DNA from: Microbacterium lushaniae
GTDB taxonomy: Bacteria; Actinomycetota; Actinomycetes; Actinomycetales; Microbacteriaceae
Direction: 5' to 3'
DNA length: 64,000 nucleotides
NCBI RefSeq assembly: GCF_008727775.1
Contig: NZ_CP044232.1
Span: 2,356,001-2,420,000 of the forward strand
Of the stretch, positions 25,019 to 33,538 are shown piece by piece. Numbering within the stretch: the first letter of the stretch is position 1; the number at the start of each line of letters is the position of its first letter. The notes under the pieces were generated by a model. That model saw only the letters and a list, made by a program, of their open reading frames with translations. It was not told where the DNA came from and did no database searches. Made by a program: the position numbers and the translations under genes.

Positions 25019-25048
25019 AGCCCCCGGCGCTGGGGGACGCCGGGGGCT
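25019..25048 (+). terminator. Terminator after the two-component operon
   Basis: 11-bp stem AGCCCCCGGCG / CGCCGGGGGCT with an 8-nt loop, 22 bp behind the response regulator stop. Confidence 0.8.
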
Positions 25049-25081
25049 ATGGGAGGGCCGGAATCGGGGGGAACTCCGGGC

Positions 25082-25117
25082 GCATCCACCGCGTTACCCG
25101 AAAAAACGCGGTGATGC
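25082..25117 (+). terminator. Second hairpin downstream of the two-component operon
   Basis: Arms GCATCCACCGCGTT and AACGCGGTGATGC (one bulge) with an A-rich loop, followed by TTCTCC. It may back up the first terminator; in the reverse sense it follows phoH. Confidence 0.55.
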
Positions 25118-25223
25118 TTCTCCACGACGGACCTGGTCGGGCCCGTTCTTCTCTATTGGGGGGTATCCGCCGCAGGGGCGGTGCGAGGTCTCCCTCGCTG
25201 CATCCATCATGGGCCAGATTCGT

Positions 25224-25257
25224 GAGAGCAGGCGGAACCGGGAGTGAGAGTGCTCTC
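25224..25257 (-). terminator. Possible terminator of phoH
   Basis: 7-bp stem GAGAGCA / TGCTCTC with a 20-nt loop, 21 bp beyond the phoH stop. Weak. Between 25118 and 25223 I see nothing else. Confidence 0.35.
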
Positions 25258-25277
25258 ATCTAAGCCGTGGCGTCTAC

Positions 25278-26627
25278 CTACGACAGCTCGCCGGCCTCCA
25301 GCAGATCGGTGACCAGGGCGGCGATCGCCGAGCGCTCCGACCGCGTGAGGGTCACGTGCCCGAACAGCGCGTGCCCCTTGAGCGTCTCGATGACCGACGC
25401 GATGCCGTCGTGGCGGCCCACGCGCAGGTTGTCGCGCTGACCGACGTCGTGCGTGAGGACGACCCGGGAGTTCAGGCCGACGCGGCTGAGGACGGTCAGC
25501 AGGACATTGCGCTCCAGCGACTGGGCCTCGTCGACGATCACGAACGCGTCGTGCAGCGAGCGTCCGCGGATGTGCGTGAGCGGAAGCACTTCCAGGAGGC
25601 CGCGTGCGAGCACCTCCTCCAGGACGTTGGGCGACACGACCGAGCCGAGCGTGTCGAAGACCGCCTGGCCCCACGGATTCATCTTCTCCGCGGCATCCCC
25701 CGGCAGATAGCCGAGCTCCTGACCGCCGACGGCGTACAGCGGGCGGAACACGATGATCTTGCGCTGCTGCTGGCGTTCGAGCACCGACTCCAGGCCCGCG
25801 CACAGCGCCAGGGCCGACTTCCCGGTGCCCGCCCGGCCGCCGAGGGAGACGATGCCCACCTCGGGGTCCAGCAGCAGGTCGATCGCGATGCGCTGCTCGG
25901 CGGAGCGGCCGTGCAGGCCGAACACCTCCCTGTCGCCGCGGACGAGGCGGTAGGCGCCGTCGCCGGTGACCCGCCCGAGCGCCGACCCGCGCTCGGAGTG
26001 GATGATGAGGCCCGTGTTCACCGGCAGCCCCACCACGTCGTCGCTGGAGGCGACCTCCGATTCGTAGAGGTCGCTCATGTCGTCGCCGCCGACGTTGAGG
26101 TCGGCGATGCCGGTCCACCCCGAATCGACCGCCTGCTCGGCGAGGTACTCCTCCGCGTGCAGGCCGAGTGACGCCGCCTTCACGCGCATGGGGAGGTCTT
26201 TGGAGACGACCGTGACCTCGCTGCCGTCCTGGGCGAGATGCATCGCGACGGCCAGGATGCGGGTGTCGTTGTCGCCCAGCCGCATGCCCGAGGGCAGCAC
26301 GGCGGGGTCGGTGTTGTTCAACTCCACGCGCAGCGTGCCGCCGTCACCGACGGGCACAGGGAAATCCAGCCGCCCGTGCTCGACGCGCAGCCCGTCCAGG
26401 TGGCGCAGCGCCTGCCGGGCGAAGTAGCCCAGTTCGGGGTCGTGCCGTTTGCTCTCCAGCTCGGTGACGACCACGACGGGGATCACGACGGAATGCTCGG
26501 CGAAGCGGAAGAACGCGCGCGGATCGCTCAGAAGCACCGAGGTGTCGAGCACGTACGTACGGAGATCCTGCTCCGTGGTCTCGTCGGTGAATTCCCGGCT
26601 CTGCTGCTGCGGTGCTCGTGCGGTCAC
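25278..26627 (-). CDS. phoH2: PhoH family protein with N-terminal PIN domain
   Basis: 449 aa. The N-terminal about 140 residues are a PIN RNase-like domain ([18 protein letters not shown] with the first Asp, [23 protein letters not shown] with the later Asps). The C-terminus is a PhoH P-loop ATPase: Walker [32 protein letters not shown] with Walker B, and [10 protein letters not shown]. PhoH2-type proteins act as RNA helicase/RNase in mycobacteria. The start GTG 26627 has GGGGAG 8 nt upstream; longer frames are not supported. Confidence 0.93.
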   Translation of the reverse strand: MTARAPQQQSREFTDETTEQDLRTYVLDTSVLLSDPRAFFRFAEHSVVIPVVVVTELESKRHDPELGYFARQALRHLDGLRVEHGRLDFPVPVGDGGTLRVELNNTDPAVLPSGMRLGDNDTRILAVAMHLAQDGSEVTVVSKDLPMRVKAASLGLHAEEYLAEQAVDSGWTGIADLNVGGDDMSDLYESEVASSDDVVGLPVNTGLIIHSERGSALGRVTGDGAYRLVRGDREVFGLHGRSAEQRIAIDLLLDPEVGIVSLGGRAGTGKSALALCAGLESVLERQQQRKIIVFRPLYAVGGQELGYLPGDAAEKMNPWGQAVFDTLGSVVSPNVLEEVLARGLLEVLPLTHIRGRSLHDAFVIVDEAQSLERNVLLTVLSRVGLNSRVVLTHDVGQRDNLRVGRHDGIASVIETLKGHALFGHVTLTRSERSAIAALVTDLLEAGELS

Positions 26628-26807
26628 AACCCACTCCCCACCCGGGTGCGTCACCCGGCAGTCACGAGTCGACCAGGGTAGCGAGTCGCGATCCGGAAGG
26701 CCGACCCGACCGGACTCCGTGCCCGGTGCGATCACCGTACGACCGGCACCCCGACGGGGAGGCCCGCGACACGCCCGCGAGGATGTCGCGCACGTGAATA
26801 GTCCGTG

Positions 26808-27593
26808 TCAGCCGCCGTAGCGGCGGTCGCGATCGGCGAAGTCGCGGATGGCGCGGAGGAAGTCGACCTCACGCAGGTCGGGGCCCAGCGCCTCGACGAA
26901 GTAGAACTCGCTGTGTGCGCTCTGCCACAGCAGGAAGTCGCTCAGGCGCTGCTCCCCCGACGTGCGGATCACGAGGTCGGGGTCGGCCTGACCCCCGGTG
27001 TACAGGTGCTCGCCGATCTGCTCGGGGGTCAGGCTCGCCGCCAGCTCCTCCAGCGAACCACCCTCGCGGTCGTGCTGGGCGATGATGCTGCGCACGGCGT
27101 CCACGATCTCGCTGCGACCGCCGTAGCCGACGGCCAGGTTCACGTGCAGCCCGGTGTGCTCACGGGTGCGCTCCTGCGCGCCGGCGAGCACGCGGGCCAG
27201 GTCGGGCGGCAGGAGGTCGGCGCGGCCCACGTGCTGCACGCGCCAGTTCGGCTCGCGGGAGAGCTCGTCGGCGAGCTCGGCGATGATGTCGATCAGGTCG
27301 GCGAGCTCGCGCGACTCGCGCTTGCGGAGGTTGTCCGTCGAGAGCAGGTACAGCGACACGACCTCGATGCCCAGGTCGTCGCACCAGCGCAGGAACTCGC
27401 GCATCTTCGCCGCGCCCGCCCTGTGGCCGTGGGCGGCCGTCTCGTAGCCCAGCTGCCGCGCCCACCGCCGGTTGCCGTCGATCATCATGGCCACGTGGTG
27501 CGGAACGGCCTCGGGGCGCAGCCGTCGGCGCAGGCGGTTGATGTAGAGCCGATACAGCGGTCCTCTGCCCTGGTTGCCGCCGCCTCCGCTCAC
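26808..27593 (-). CDS. uppS: Isoprenyl (undecaprenyl) diphosphate synthase
   Basis: 261 aa. Cis-prenyltransferase that makes the long-chain lipid carrier for cell-wall synthesis, or a shorter decaprenyl precursor. Motifs: HVAMMIDGNRRWARQ with the catalytic Asp, GHRAGAAKMREFLRWC, SLYLLSTDNLRKR, GYGGRSEIVDA and the C-terminal DLVIRTSGEQRLSDFLLWQ with SEFYFV. Start GTG 27593, leaderless with TAGCGT 6 nt upstream. It is divergent from trhA (67 bp apart), and both promoters lie back to back. Confidence 0.96.
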   Translation of the reverse strand: MSGGGGNQGRGPLYRLYINRLRRRLRPEAVPHHVAMMIDGNRRWARQLGYETAAHGHRAGAAKMREFLRWCDDLGIEVVSLYLLSTDNLRKRESRELADLIDIIAELADELSREPNWRVQHVGRADLLPPDLARVLAGAQERTREHTGLHVNLAVGYGGRSEIVDAVRSIIAQHDREGGSLEELAASLTPEQIGEHLYTGGQADPDLVIRTSGEQRLSDFLLWQSAHSEFYFVEALGPDLREVDFLRAIRDFADRDRRYGG

Positions 27594-27599
27594 GCGTCT

Positions 27600-27605
27600 A
27601 CGCTA
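27600..27605 (-). promoter_or_regulatory. -10 box of uppS (leaderless)
   Basis: TAGCGT on the minus strand with a 6-nt gap to GTG 27593. Confidence 0.6.
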
Positions 27606-27648
27606 CCCCCCGCCCCCGTGTGTTCCCCGTCCGGCATACGGCGACCTT

Positions 27649-27654
27649 TAGGCT
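27649..27654 (+). promoter_or_regulatory. -10 box of trhA (leaderless)
   Basis: TAGGCT with a 6-nt gap to GTG 27661. Confidence 0.6.
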
Positions 27655-27660
27655 GGGAAG

Positions 27661-28401
27661 GTGACCCGACGCACGCCCGATCCCGACGTGGAATCCGAGG
27701 ACGCCCACCTCCCCGAGCTGCCTTTGATCGAGGCGGGGGCCGTCGGCGCACAGAGCGACATCAAGCCCACGTGGCGGGGGTGGATCCATGCCGCGACCTT
27801 CCCGATCGCGATCGTGGCCGGCATCGTGCTGATCAGCGTCGCCCAGGGCGCACCGGCGAAGTGGGCCTCGGCGGTGTTCATGGTCACCTCGATGATGCTG
27901 TTCGGCAGCTCCGCGCTGTATCACCGCTTCGACTGGAAGCCCCGGACGCTGGCCGTGCTCAAGCGCATCGACCACGCCAACATCATGCTCCTGATCGCGG
28001 GCACCTACACGCCGCTGGCGGTGCTGGCCCTGCCCACGCAGAAGACCGTCATCCTGCTGTCGGTCGTCTGGGGTGGGGCCATCGTGGGGATCCTCTTCCG
28101 GGTGTTCTGGCTGCACGCTCCGCGCTGGCTGTACGTCGCGCTGTATCTGGCCCTGGGATGGGCGGCGGTGATGTACCTGTTCGACCTGTTCGACGCCAAC
28201 GCGACCATGATGACGCTCGTCCTCATCGGCGGACTGCTGTACACCGCGGGTGCGGTCGTCTACGCGCTGAAGCGGCCCAATCCGTGGCCCGGGCACTTCG
28301 GCTTCCACGAGATCTTCCACGTGTGCACCGTCCTGGCGTTCCTGTGCCACTGGGCGGCGAGCCTGCTCATCGCGCTGCATCCGGCCTACCACGCCGGCTG
28401 A
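27661..28401 (+). CDS. trhA: Hemolysin III family membrane protein (TrhA-like)
   Basis: 246 aa with seven membrane segments, the fold shared with PAQR receptors. Conserved residues: SALYHRFDW, RIDHANIMLLIAGTYTP and the C-terminal FHEIFHVCTVLAFLCHW, whose His residues are predicted metal ligands with the Asp/His of the earlier motifs. In Bacillus, TrhA affects membrane lipid order. An acidic 35-residue N-terminal tail precedes the first helix. Start GTG 27661, leaderless. Confidence 0.94.
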   Translation: MTRRTPDPDVESEDAHLPELPLIEAGAVGAQSDIKPTWRGWIHAATFPIAIVAGIVLISVAQGAPAKWASAVFMVTSMMLFGSSALYHRFDWKPRTLAVLKRIDHANIMLLIAGTYTPLAVLALPTQKTVILLSVVWGGAIVGILFRVFWLHAPRWLYVALYLALGWAAVMYLFDLFDANATMMTLVLIGGLLYTAGAVVYALKRPNPWPGHFGFHEIFHVCTVLAFLCHWAASLLIALHPAYHAG

Positions 28402-28406
28402 CGACG

Positions 28407-28691
28407 CTACCGCCGCGCGGGATCGTCGCCGGGGTCGATGTCCTCATCGTCGGTGTCGGTGGCGCGCGTGGACGCACGTGCCTGCTCCTCGGCGTCCAGT
28501 TCGGCTCGCACGTCCTCGCGGTAGCCGCTGCGGCGGATGCGGCGGAGCATGTCGATCACGAGCAGCACGACGGCCAGCGTGAGCACGGCGATCACGACGA
28601 ACCCCCACGGACCGGGGGTGACGAGCTCGGCCGGCGGCGCCTGGGGCGTAGGCGACGGAGTGGCGGCGGCGGCCATGAGCAGGTCGTACAT
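28407..28691 (-). CDS. Small single-span membrane protein
   Basis: 94 aa from ATG 28691 (MYDLLMAAAATPSPTPQAPP), with GAGGACC upstream. A Pro-rich extracytoplasmic head is followed by one membrane segment at about 29-48 (WGFVVIAVLTLAVVLLVIDM), a basic stop-transfer (RRIRRSGYRED), and an acidic tail ending TDDEDIDPGDDPARR. Function unknown. It is divergent from the DUF4307 gene, and convergent with trhA. Confidence 0.75.
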   Translation of the reverse strand: MYDLLMAAAATPSPTPQAPPAELVTPGPWGFVVIAVLTLAVVLLVIDMLRRIRRSGYREDVRAELDAEEQARASTRATDTDDEDIDPGDDPARR

Positions 28692-28755
28692 TGGTCCTCG
28701 TTCCGCGCCGGAGCGCATAGCCTGGAAAGACCAGCCTAGAACGACCCGAGGAACG

Positions 28756-29151
28756 ATGACCACGCAGCAGCTGCTCGATGAGCGATACGGCCGGCGGCGA
28801 TCTCGCACCCGGCGCGTGGTCGGCTGGGTGATCGTCGGGGTCATCGCCTCGGCGCTGGTGGTCGCCCTCGGGTGGAGCACCGTGGCCCGCACGCTCAACG
28901 CCGTCGACGTGGTCGGGACCGGTTACGACGTCGCGGACGAGCGCACCGTCACGGTGGTGTTCCAGATCACCGCTCCCCCCGGCGCCCCGGTGGCGTGCGC
29001 CCTGGAGGCGCAGGACGAGGAGCACGGCGTCGTGGGGTGGCGCATCGTGGAGTATCCCGCCGCCGACGCGCATGAACGCGCGTTCACCGAGACGATCCCC
29101 ACCCTCGCGCTGGCCACGACCGGTTTGGTTAACAGCTGCTGGGTCCCGTAG
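28756..29151 (+). CDS. DUF4307-like membrane protein
   Basis: 131 aa from ATG 28756 with GAGGA upstream. One membrane anchor at about 22-42 (VGWVIVGVIASALVVALGW), then an extracytoplasmic domain with VVFQITAPPGAPVACALEAQ and HERAFTETIPT, ending in LVNSCWVP with a second Cys. Two Cys may form a disulfide. The family is actinobacterial and of unknown function. A terminator follows at 29166. Confidence 0.87.
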   Translation: MTTQQLLDERYGRRRSRTRRVVGWVIVGVIASALVVALGWSTVARTLNAVDVVGTGYDVADERTVTVVFQITAPPGAPVACALEAQDEEHGVVGWRIVEYPAADAHERAFTETIPTLALATTGLVNSCWVP

Positions 29152-29165
29152 CATATCCGGATACG

Positions 29166-29189
29166 ACGCCCCGGCCTGAGCCGGGGCGT
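29166..29189 (+). terminator. Terminator after the DUF4307 gene
   Basis: Perfect 10-bp stem ACGCCCCGGC / GCCGGGGCGT with a CTGA loop, followed by TTCG, 15 bp past the stop and upstream of greA. Confidence 0.85.
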
Positions 29190-29242
29190 TTCGATATCCC
29201 GGGCCCGGTTCGCACCGGGCCACCCGAACGAAGGAGAGCGAC

Positions 29243-29734
29243 GTGTCCAGCGACGCACAGGTGACGTTCCTCACCCAGGAGGCTTACGATCGGCTCGCCG
29301 CCGAGCTCGAGCACCTCTCCACCACGGGGCGCGAGGAGATCGCCAAGCGCATCGAGTCCGCCCGCGAAGAGGGCGACCTCAAGGAGAACGGCGGCTACCA
29401 CGCCGCCAAGGACGAGCAGGGCAAGCAGGAGGCGCGCATCCGCACCCTCCAGCACCTGCTGAAGAACGCCAGGGTCGGGGTGGCTCCCGAGAGCACGGGC
29501 GTGGTCGAGTCCGGCACCGTCGTGACGGCCCTCGTGGCCGGCGGGGAAGAGGTCTTCCTCCTCGGAAATCGCGAGATCGCCGTCGACTCCGAACTCGACG
29601 TGTACAGCGAGGCCTCCCCCCTGGGCGCCGCGATCATGGGCATGCGCGAGGGCGACAAGGGCTCCTACACGGCGCCGAACGGCCGGGAGATCCCGGTCGA
29701 GGTCGTCAAGGTGGAGACGTACTCGGGTCAGTGA
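29243..29734 (+). CDS. greA: Transcription elongation factor GreA
   Basis: 163 aa. N-terminal coiled coil with the acidic tip EEGDLKENGGYHAAKDEQGK (Asp and Glu that enter the RNA polymerase channel), and a C-terminal FKBP-like domain. It rescues backtracked RNA polymerase by stimulating transcript cleavage. Start GTG 29243 with GAAGGAG 8 nt upstream. It is a single gene, convergent with ilvA. Confidence 0.96.
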   Translation: MSSDAQVTFLTQEAYDRLAAELEHLSTTGREEIAKRIESAREEGDLKENGGYHAAKDEQGKQEARIRTLQHLLKNARVGVAPESTGVVESGTVVTALVAGGEEVFLLGNREIAVDSELDVYSEASPLGAAIMGMREGDKGSYTAPNGREIPVEVVKVETYSGQ

Positions 29735-29755
29735 CCGCGCCCGGCCGGTGAGGGG

Positions 29756-31006
29756 TCAGTCGGCGACGATCGTCGACTCGAACCCCGCGGCCTCCAATGT
29801 CGCGATCACCACGGCCTGGTGGTCGGCGCCGCGCGTCTCGACGCTCAGCTGCAGGATCACCTCGCTGATCTGAAGGCCCTGCCCGTGCCGGGTGTGCAGC
29901 ACCTCGATGACGTTCGCCCCCGCCTCGGCGAGGAGCTCCGCCACGCGCGCGAGCTGGCCGGGGCGATCGGGCAGTGGGATGCGCAGCGTCATGTAGCGCC
30001 CGGAGGCGGCCAGGCCGTGCGCCACGACGCGCTGCAGCAGCAGCGGGTCGATGTTGCCGCCCGACAGCACCGTCACCGTGGGGCCGATGGCGGCGACCTT
30101 GCCCGCGAGGATGGCGGCCACCCCGGCCGCACCGGCGGGCTCGACCACCTGCTTGGCACGCTCCAGCAGCACCAGCAGGGCGCGCGCGATGTCGTCCTCG
30201 GTGACGGTGACGACCTCGTCGACGTACTCCTGGACCAGCGCGAACGTCAGATCACCCGGGCGGGCCACCGCGATGCCGTCGGCGATCGTGGGACGCGTCT
30301 GCACCACGAGCGGACGACCGGCCTGGAGGGAGGACGGATAGGCCGCGGAGTTCTCCGCCTGCACGCCGACGACGCGGACCGTGCGCCCCACCGCCGCCGC
30401 GCGCAGCTTGACCGCTGCCGCGACGCCGGCGGCCAGGCCCCCGCCGCCGATCCCGACCACGACGGTGGCCAGGTCGGGCAGTTCCTCGAACAGCTCCAGG
30501 CCGAGGGTCCCCTGCCCCAGCACGATGTCGGGGTGGTCGAAGGGGTGGATCAGCACGGCCCCCGTGCGCTCGGCGTACTCGGCGGCCAGGCGCAGCGGCG
30601 TCTCCACGGTGGCGCCTTCGAGGATGACCTCCGCGCCGTAGCCCCGCGTGGCCAGCAGCTTGGGAACGGGCACGCCCAGGGGCATGAAGATCGTGGCGGG
30701 GATGCCGAGCTGCTGTGCCGCCAGCGCCACGCCCTGGGCGTGGTTCCCCGCCGACGCGGCCACGACGCCGCGGGCGCGCTCCTCGGCCGTCAGACGCGAC
30801 AGGCGATACGTGGCGCCGCGGATCTTGAACGACCCGGTGCGCTGCAGGTTCTCCAGCTTCAGATGCACCGGCACCCCCAGCACCTCGCTCAGGTGCTGGG
30901 ACTCATCCAGCGGCGTGCGCGCGATGATGCCGTCGAGGACGGCCGCGGCATCCTCGAACCCGGCCAGGGTGGGAGCGGTCACGGCGGGAGATGCGGATAC
31001 GGTCAT
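29756..31006 (-). CDS. ilvA: Threonine ammonia-lyase (threonine deaminase)
   Basis: 416 aa. PLP-dependent; converts threonine to 2-oxobutanoate. PLP Lys in NLQRTGSFKIRGATYRL, the phosphate loop GIGGGGLAAGVA, AGNHAQGVALAAQ and TVLSGGNIDPLLL. A C-terminal ACT domain of about 75 residues (MTLRIPLPDRPGQLARVAEL) suggests allosteric control, as in the short catabolic/biosynthetic form. ATG 31006 overlaps the stop of the AI-2E-type exporter gene by 4 nt, so the pair forms an operon; an amino-acid export link is possible but inferred. Confidence 0.95.
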   Translation of the reverse strand: MTVSASPAVTAPTLAGFEDAAAVLDGIIARTPLDESQHLSEVLGVPVHLKLENLQRTGSFKIRGATYRLSRLTAEERARGVVAASAGNHAQGVALAAQQLGIPATIFMPLGVPVPKLLATRGYGAEVILEGATVETPLRLAAEYAERTGAVLIHPFDHPDIVLGQGTLGLELFEELPDLATVVVGIGGGGLAAGVAAAVKLRAAAVGRTVRVVGVQAENSAAYPSSLQAGRPLVVQTRPTIADGIAVARPGDLTFALVQEYVDEVVTVTEDDIARALLVLLERAKQVVEPAGAAGVAAILAGKVAAIGPTVTVLSGGNIDPLLLQRVVAHGLAASGRYMTLRIPLPDRPGQLARVAELLAEAGANVIEVLHTRHGQGLQISEVILQLSVETRGADHQAVVIATLEAAGFESTIVAD

Positions 31007-32199
31007 GCGGTGTTCCCTCGTCGGCGCGGCACGGTACTCCAGATGAGGTCGGCGGCGGCCGGTGGCTGCCCGCTCTCCCACGATCGTCTGCTCAGGTACA
31101 CGGCCACGACGTTGACGAACGCGGCCAGGGGCACGGCGAACAGGGCTCCGGGGATGCCGCCGACCATCGCGCCGCCGGCGACGACGAGCACGACGGCGAG
31201 CGGGTGGACCTTGACCGCCGAGCCCATCAGCAGCGGCTGCAGGACGTGACTCTCGAGCTGCTGGACCCCCAGCACCACGACGAGCATCCAGAAGGCGATC
31301 CACGGCCCGTTGTACACGAGCGCGACGAAGACGGCGACAGCCCCCGTGACGACCGCGCCGACGAAGGGCACGAAGGCGCCGAGGAACACCAGGACGCCGA
31401 TGGGGATGGCCAGCGGCACGCCCAGGAAGAACGCGCCCAGGCCGATGCCCACGGCGTCGATCGAGGCCACGAGGAGCTGCGTGCGGGCGTAGTTCACGAT
31501 GGTGACCCAGCCGGCGCGTCCGGCGCCGTCCACCGCCGGTCGCGCCTTCCGCGGGAACAGGCGCGTCGTCCAGCGCCAGATCCCGCCCCCGTCGGCGAGG
31601 AGGCAGAGCAGGATGAACAGGGTCAGCAGGATCCCCGTCACGACGTGGCCGACGGTGGTGCCGATGGCCAGCGCACCCGACCACAGCAGCTCCGCCTGCT
31701 CCTCCAGGAAGGCGAAGGCCTGGTTCAGGCCGTCGTCGATCTGCGTCGCGGTCAGATGCAGCGGACCGTCGATCAAGTACTGCCGCAGCTGCGCGGTGGC
31801 CTCCACGGTGCGGTCGCGCACGTCGCCCCATTGCCGCGTGATCTGCCACACGGCCAGCCACAGCAGGCCGGTCACGATCGCGAGGGTCGAGATCACCGAC
31901 ACGACGATCGCGAGCCACCGCGGCCACCGATGCCGCAGCATCCACGAGAACGCCGGCGACAGCAGCGCCGACACCAGGATCGCGATGAGCAGCGGGATGA
32001 TGAGCAGCTTCAGCTGGATGACGAGCCAGATCGTCACGCCGGCCGCGGCTGCCAGGACGAGCAGTCGCCACGCGTAGGCGGTGGCGACCCGGAGTCCGCG
32101 CGGGACGGGATCCTCGGTCGCGGCAGGTGGCGCGGGCTCGACGGGGCGCCGGAAGGCACCGAAGAACGAACCGCGTGCGTCGGGTCCGGAGCCGGTCAT
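31003..32199 (-). CDS. AI-2E family transporter
   Basis: 398 aa with about eight membrane segments, including the typical paired N-terminal helices (LLIIPLLIAILVSALLSPAF) and the C-terminal QLESHVLQPLLMGSAVKVHP motif with PLAVVLVVAGGAMVGGIPGA. The family exports autoinducer-2 in some species and Na+/H+ or other solutes in others, so the substrate is open. The start is ATG 32199, not GTG 32202, because TAGACT ends exactly 6 nt before 32199. It is operonic with ilvA. Confidence 0.9.
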   Translation of the reverse strand: MTGSGPDARGSFFGAFRRPVEPAPPAATEDPVPRGLRVATAYAWRLLVLAAAAGVTIWLVIQLKLLIIPLLIAILVSALLSPAFSWMLRHRWPRWLAIVVSVISTLAIVTGLLWLAVWQITRQWGDVRDRTVEATAQLRQYLIDGPLHLTATQIDDGLNQAFAFLEEQAELLWSGALAIGTTVGHVVTGILLTLFILLCLLADGGGIWRWTTRLFPRKARPAVDGAGRAGWVTIVNYARTQLLVASIDAVGIGLGAFFLGVPLAIPIGVLVFLGAFVPFVGAVVTGAVAVFVALVYNGPWIAFWMLVVVLGVQQLESHVLQPLLMGSAVKVHPLAVVLVVAGGAMVGGIPGALFAVPLAAFVNVVAVYLSRRSWESGQPPAAADLIWSTVPRRRGNTA

Positions 32200-32205
32200 C
32201 ACGCC

Positions 32206-32211
32206 AGTCTA
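32206..32211 (-). promoter_or_regulatory. -10 box of the AI-2E transporter / ilvA operon (leaderless)
   Basis: TAGACT on the minus strand with a 6-nt gap to ATG 32199. Confidence 0.6.
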
Positions 32212-32250
32212 GGCGTCGCGCGCGGCCCGGGTGATGTCCGCTGCGCTGGC

Positions 32251-32256
32251 TAGGCT
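32251..32256 (+). promoter_or_regulatory. -10 box of the YcaQ-like gene (leaderless)
   Basis: TAGGCT with a 7-nt gap to ATG 32264. Confidence 0.55.
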
Positions 32257-32263
32257 GGGCCGG

Positions 32264-33538
32264 ATGAGACCCACCTTGAGCGCTGCCGAAGCGCGCCGTA
32301 TCGCGCTTTCCGCGCAGGGTTTCGGGCGCCTCGCAGCCGGTGCGCCCGGCGCCCGCGCGCTCTCGGCAGCGGTGCGGCGGATGGGCACGCTGCAGATCGA
32401 TTCGGTGAACGTGTTCGCCCGTTCCCACTACATGCCGCTGTTCTCACGCCTGGGCGCGTACGACACGCGCGCGCTGGACCGGCTCCTGTTCGCCCGCCGC
32501 GCCCCGTACGTGGAGTACTGGGCGCATGTCGCCTCGTTCATCCCGGCCGCGGACTGGGCGCTGTTCGACTTCCGCATGCGCGATCTCCGCGACAAGTACG
32601 CCTCGGCCCCCGACTCCTGGGTGCGCTCGCACGCCGGCACGGTCGCGTGGGTGCGTGCCGAGCTCGCCGCCCGAGGGCCGCTGCGCCCAGCCGAGCTCGA
32701 GGGCGGGCTCGCGCGCGACCGGGCGGGCTCGTGGTGGGAGTGGAGCGACGTCAAGCATGCGCTGGAGTACCTCTGGCTCTTCGGCGACGTCGCGATCGCC
32801 GGGCGCCGCGGCTTCGAACGCCGCTACGCGCTGGCCGAGCACGTGATCCCGGCGGACGTGCTCGCAGCTCCCGTACCCCGCGACGAAGCCGTGCGCGAGC
32901 TCGTGCGGCGGGCCGCACGGGCGTACGGCGTCGCGACGGCGGGCGACCTGGCGGACTACTGGCGCATCCGCGATCGCCGTGCCGTCCTCGACGCCGTGCG
33001 CGACCTCGTCGACGCCGGCGAGCTCGGTCCGGTGACCGTGCAGGGATGGACCTCGGCCGGCAGGCCCGCGCAGGCCTGGATGCACCGGGAGGCGGTCGTG
33101 CCGCGACGTGTCGACGCGGCCGCGGTGCTCACGCCCTTCGATCCGCTGGTGTGGTTCCGTGAGCGCGCCGAGCGGCTCTTCGGATTCAGCTACCGCATCG
33201 AGATCTACACACCCGCGCCCCGTCGCCGCTACGGGTACTACTCCCTCCCGGTGCTGGTCGGCGACGATGTCGTGGGACGTGTCGACCTCAAGGCCGACCG
33301 CTCGCGCCGCACGCTGCTCGTCCAGTCGGCATGGTGGGAGCCCGGCCGCCCCGCCGACGCCCCCGAGCGCCTCGCGGAGGTGCTCGAGGCGGCCGGCCGG
33401 TGGCAGGGGCTGGAGGAGGTGTCGGTCTCGCGCTGGGGAGACGCGGTGGACGACCTCGCCGCGGCCCTCCCCCGGGCGCGTCGGCACGACCGCGCCGACG
33501 CCGAGACCGTCGCCCTGGCCCCCGAGGAGCCGGGATGA
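32264..33538 (+). CDS. Winged-helix DNA glycosylase of the AlkZ/YcaQ family
   Basis: 424 aa, full-length HTH_42 (winged helix DNA-binding) protein. The motif LQIDSVNVFARSHYMPLFSR contains Q44-I-D46, the Q-x-D catalytic signature of the YcaQ branch (the antibiotic-linked AlkZ branch has Q-x-Q). The YcaQ branch unhooks interstrand cross-links and alkyl adducts. Further marks: YWAHVASFIPAADWALF and FDPLVWFRERAERLFGFSYRIE. The start ATG 32264 is leaderless; an upstream in-frame codon at 32231 is not needed. It overlaps the next gene by 4 nt. Confidence 0.92.
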   Translation: MRPTLSAAEARRIALSAQGFGRLAAGAPGARALSAAVRRMGTLQIDSVNVFARSHYMPLFSRLGAYDTRALDRLLFARRAPYVEYWAHVASFIPAADWALFDFRMRDLRDKYASAPDSWVRSHAGTVAWVRAELAARGPLRPAELEGGLARDRAGSWWEWSDVKHALEYLWLFGDVAIAGRRGFERRYALAEHVIPADVLAAPVPRDEAVRELVRRAARAYGVATAGDLADYWRIRDRRAVLDAVRDLVDAGELGPVTVQGWTSAGRPAQAWMHREAVVPRRVDAAAVLTPFDPLVWFRERAERLFGFSYRIEIYTPAPRRRYGYYSLPVLVGDDVVGRVDLKADRSRRTLLVQSAWWEPGRPADAPERLAEVLEAAGRWQGLEEVSVSRWGDAVDDLAAALPRARRHDRADAETVALAPEEPG

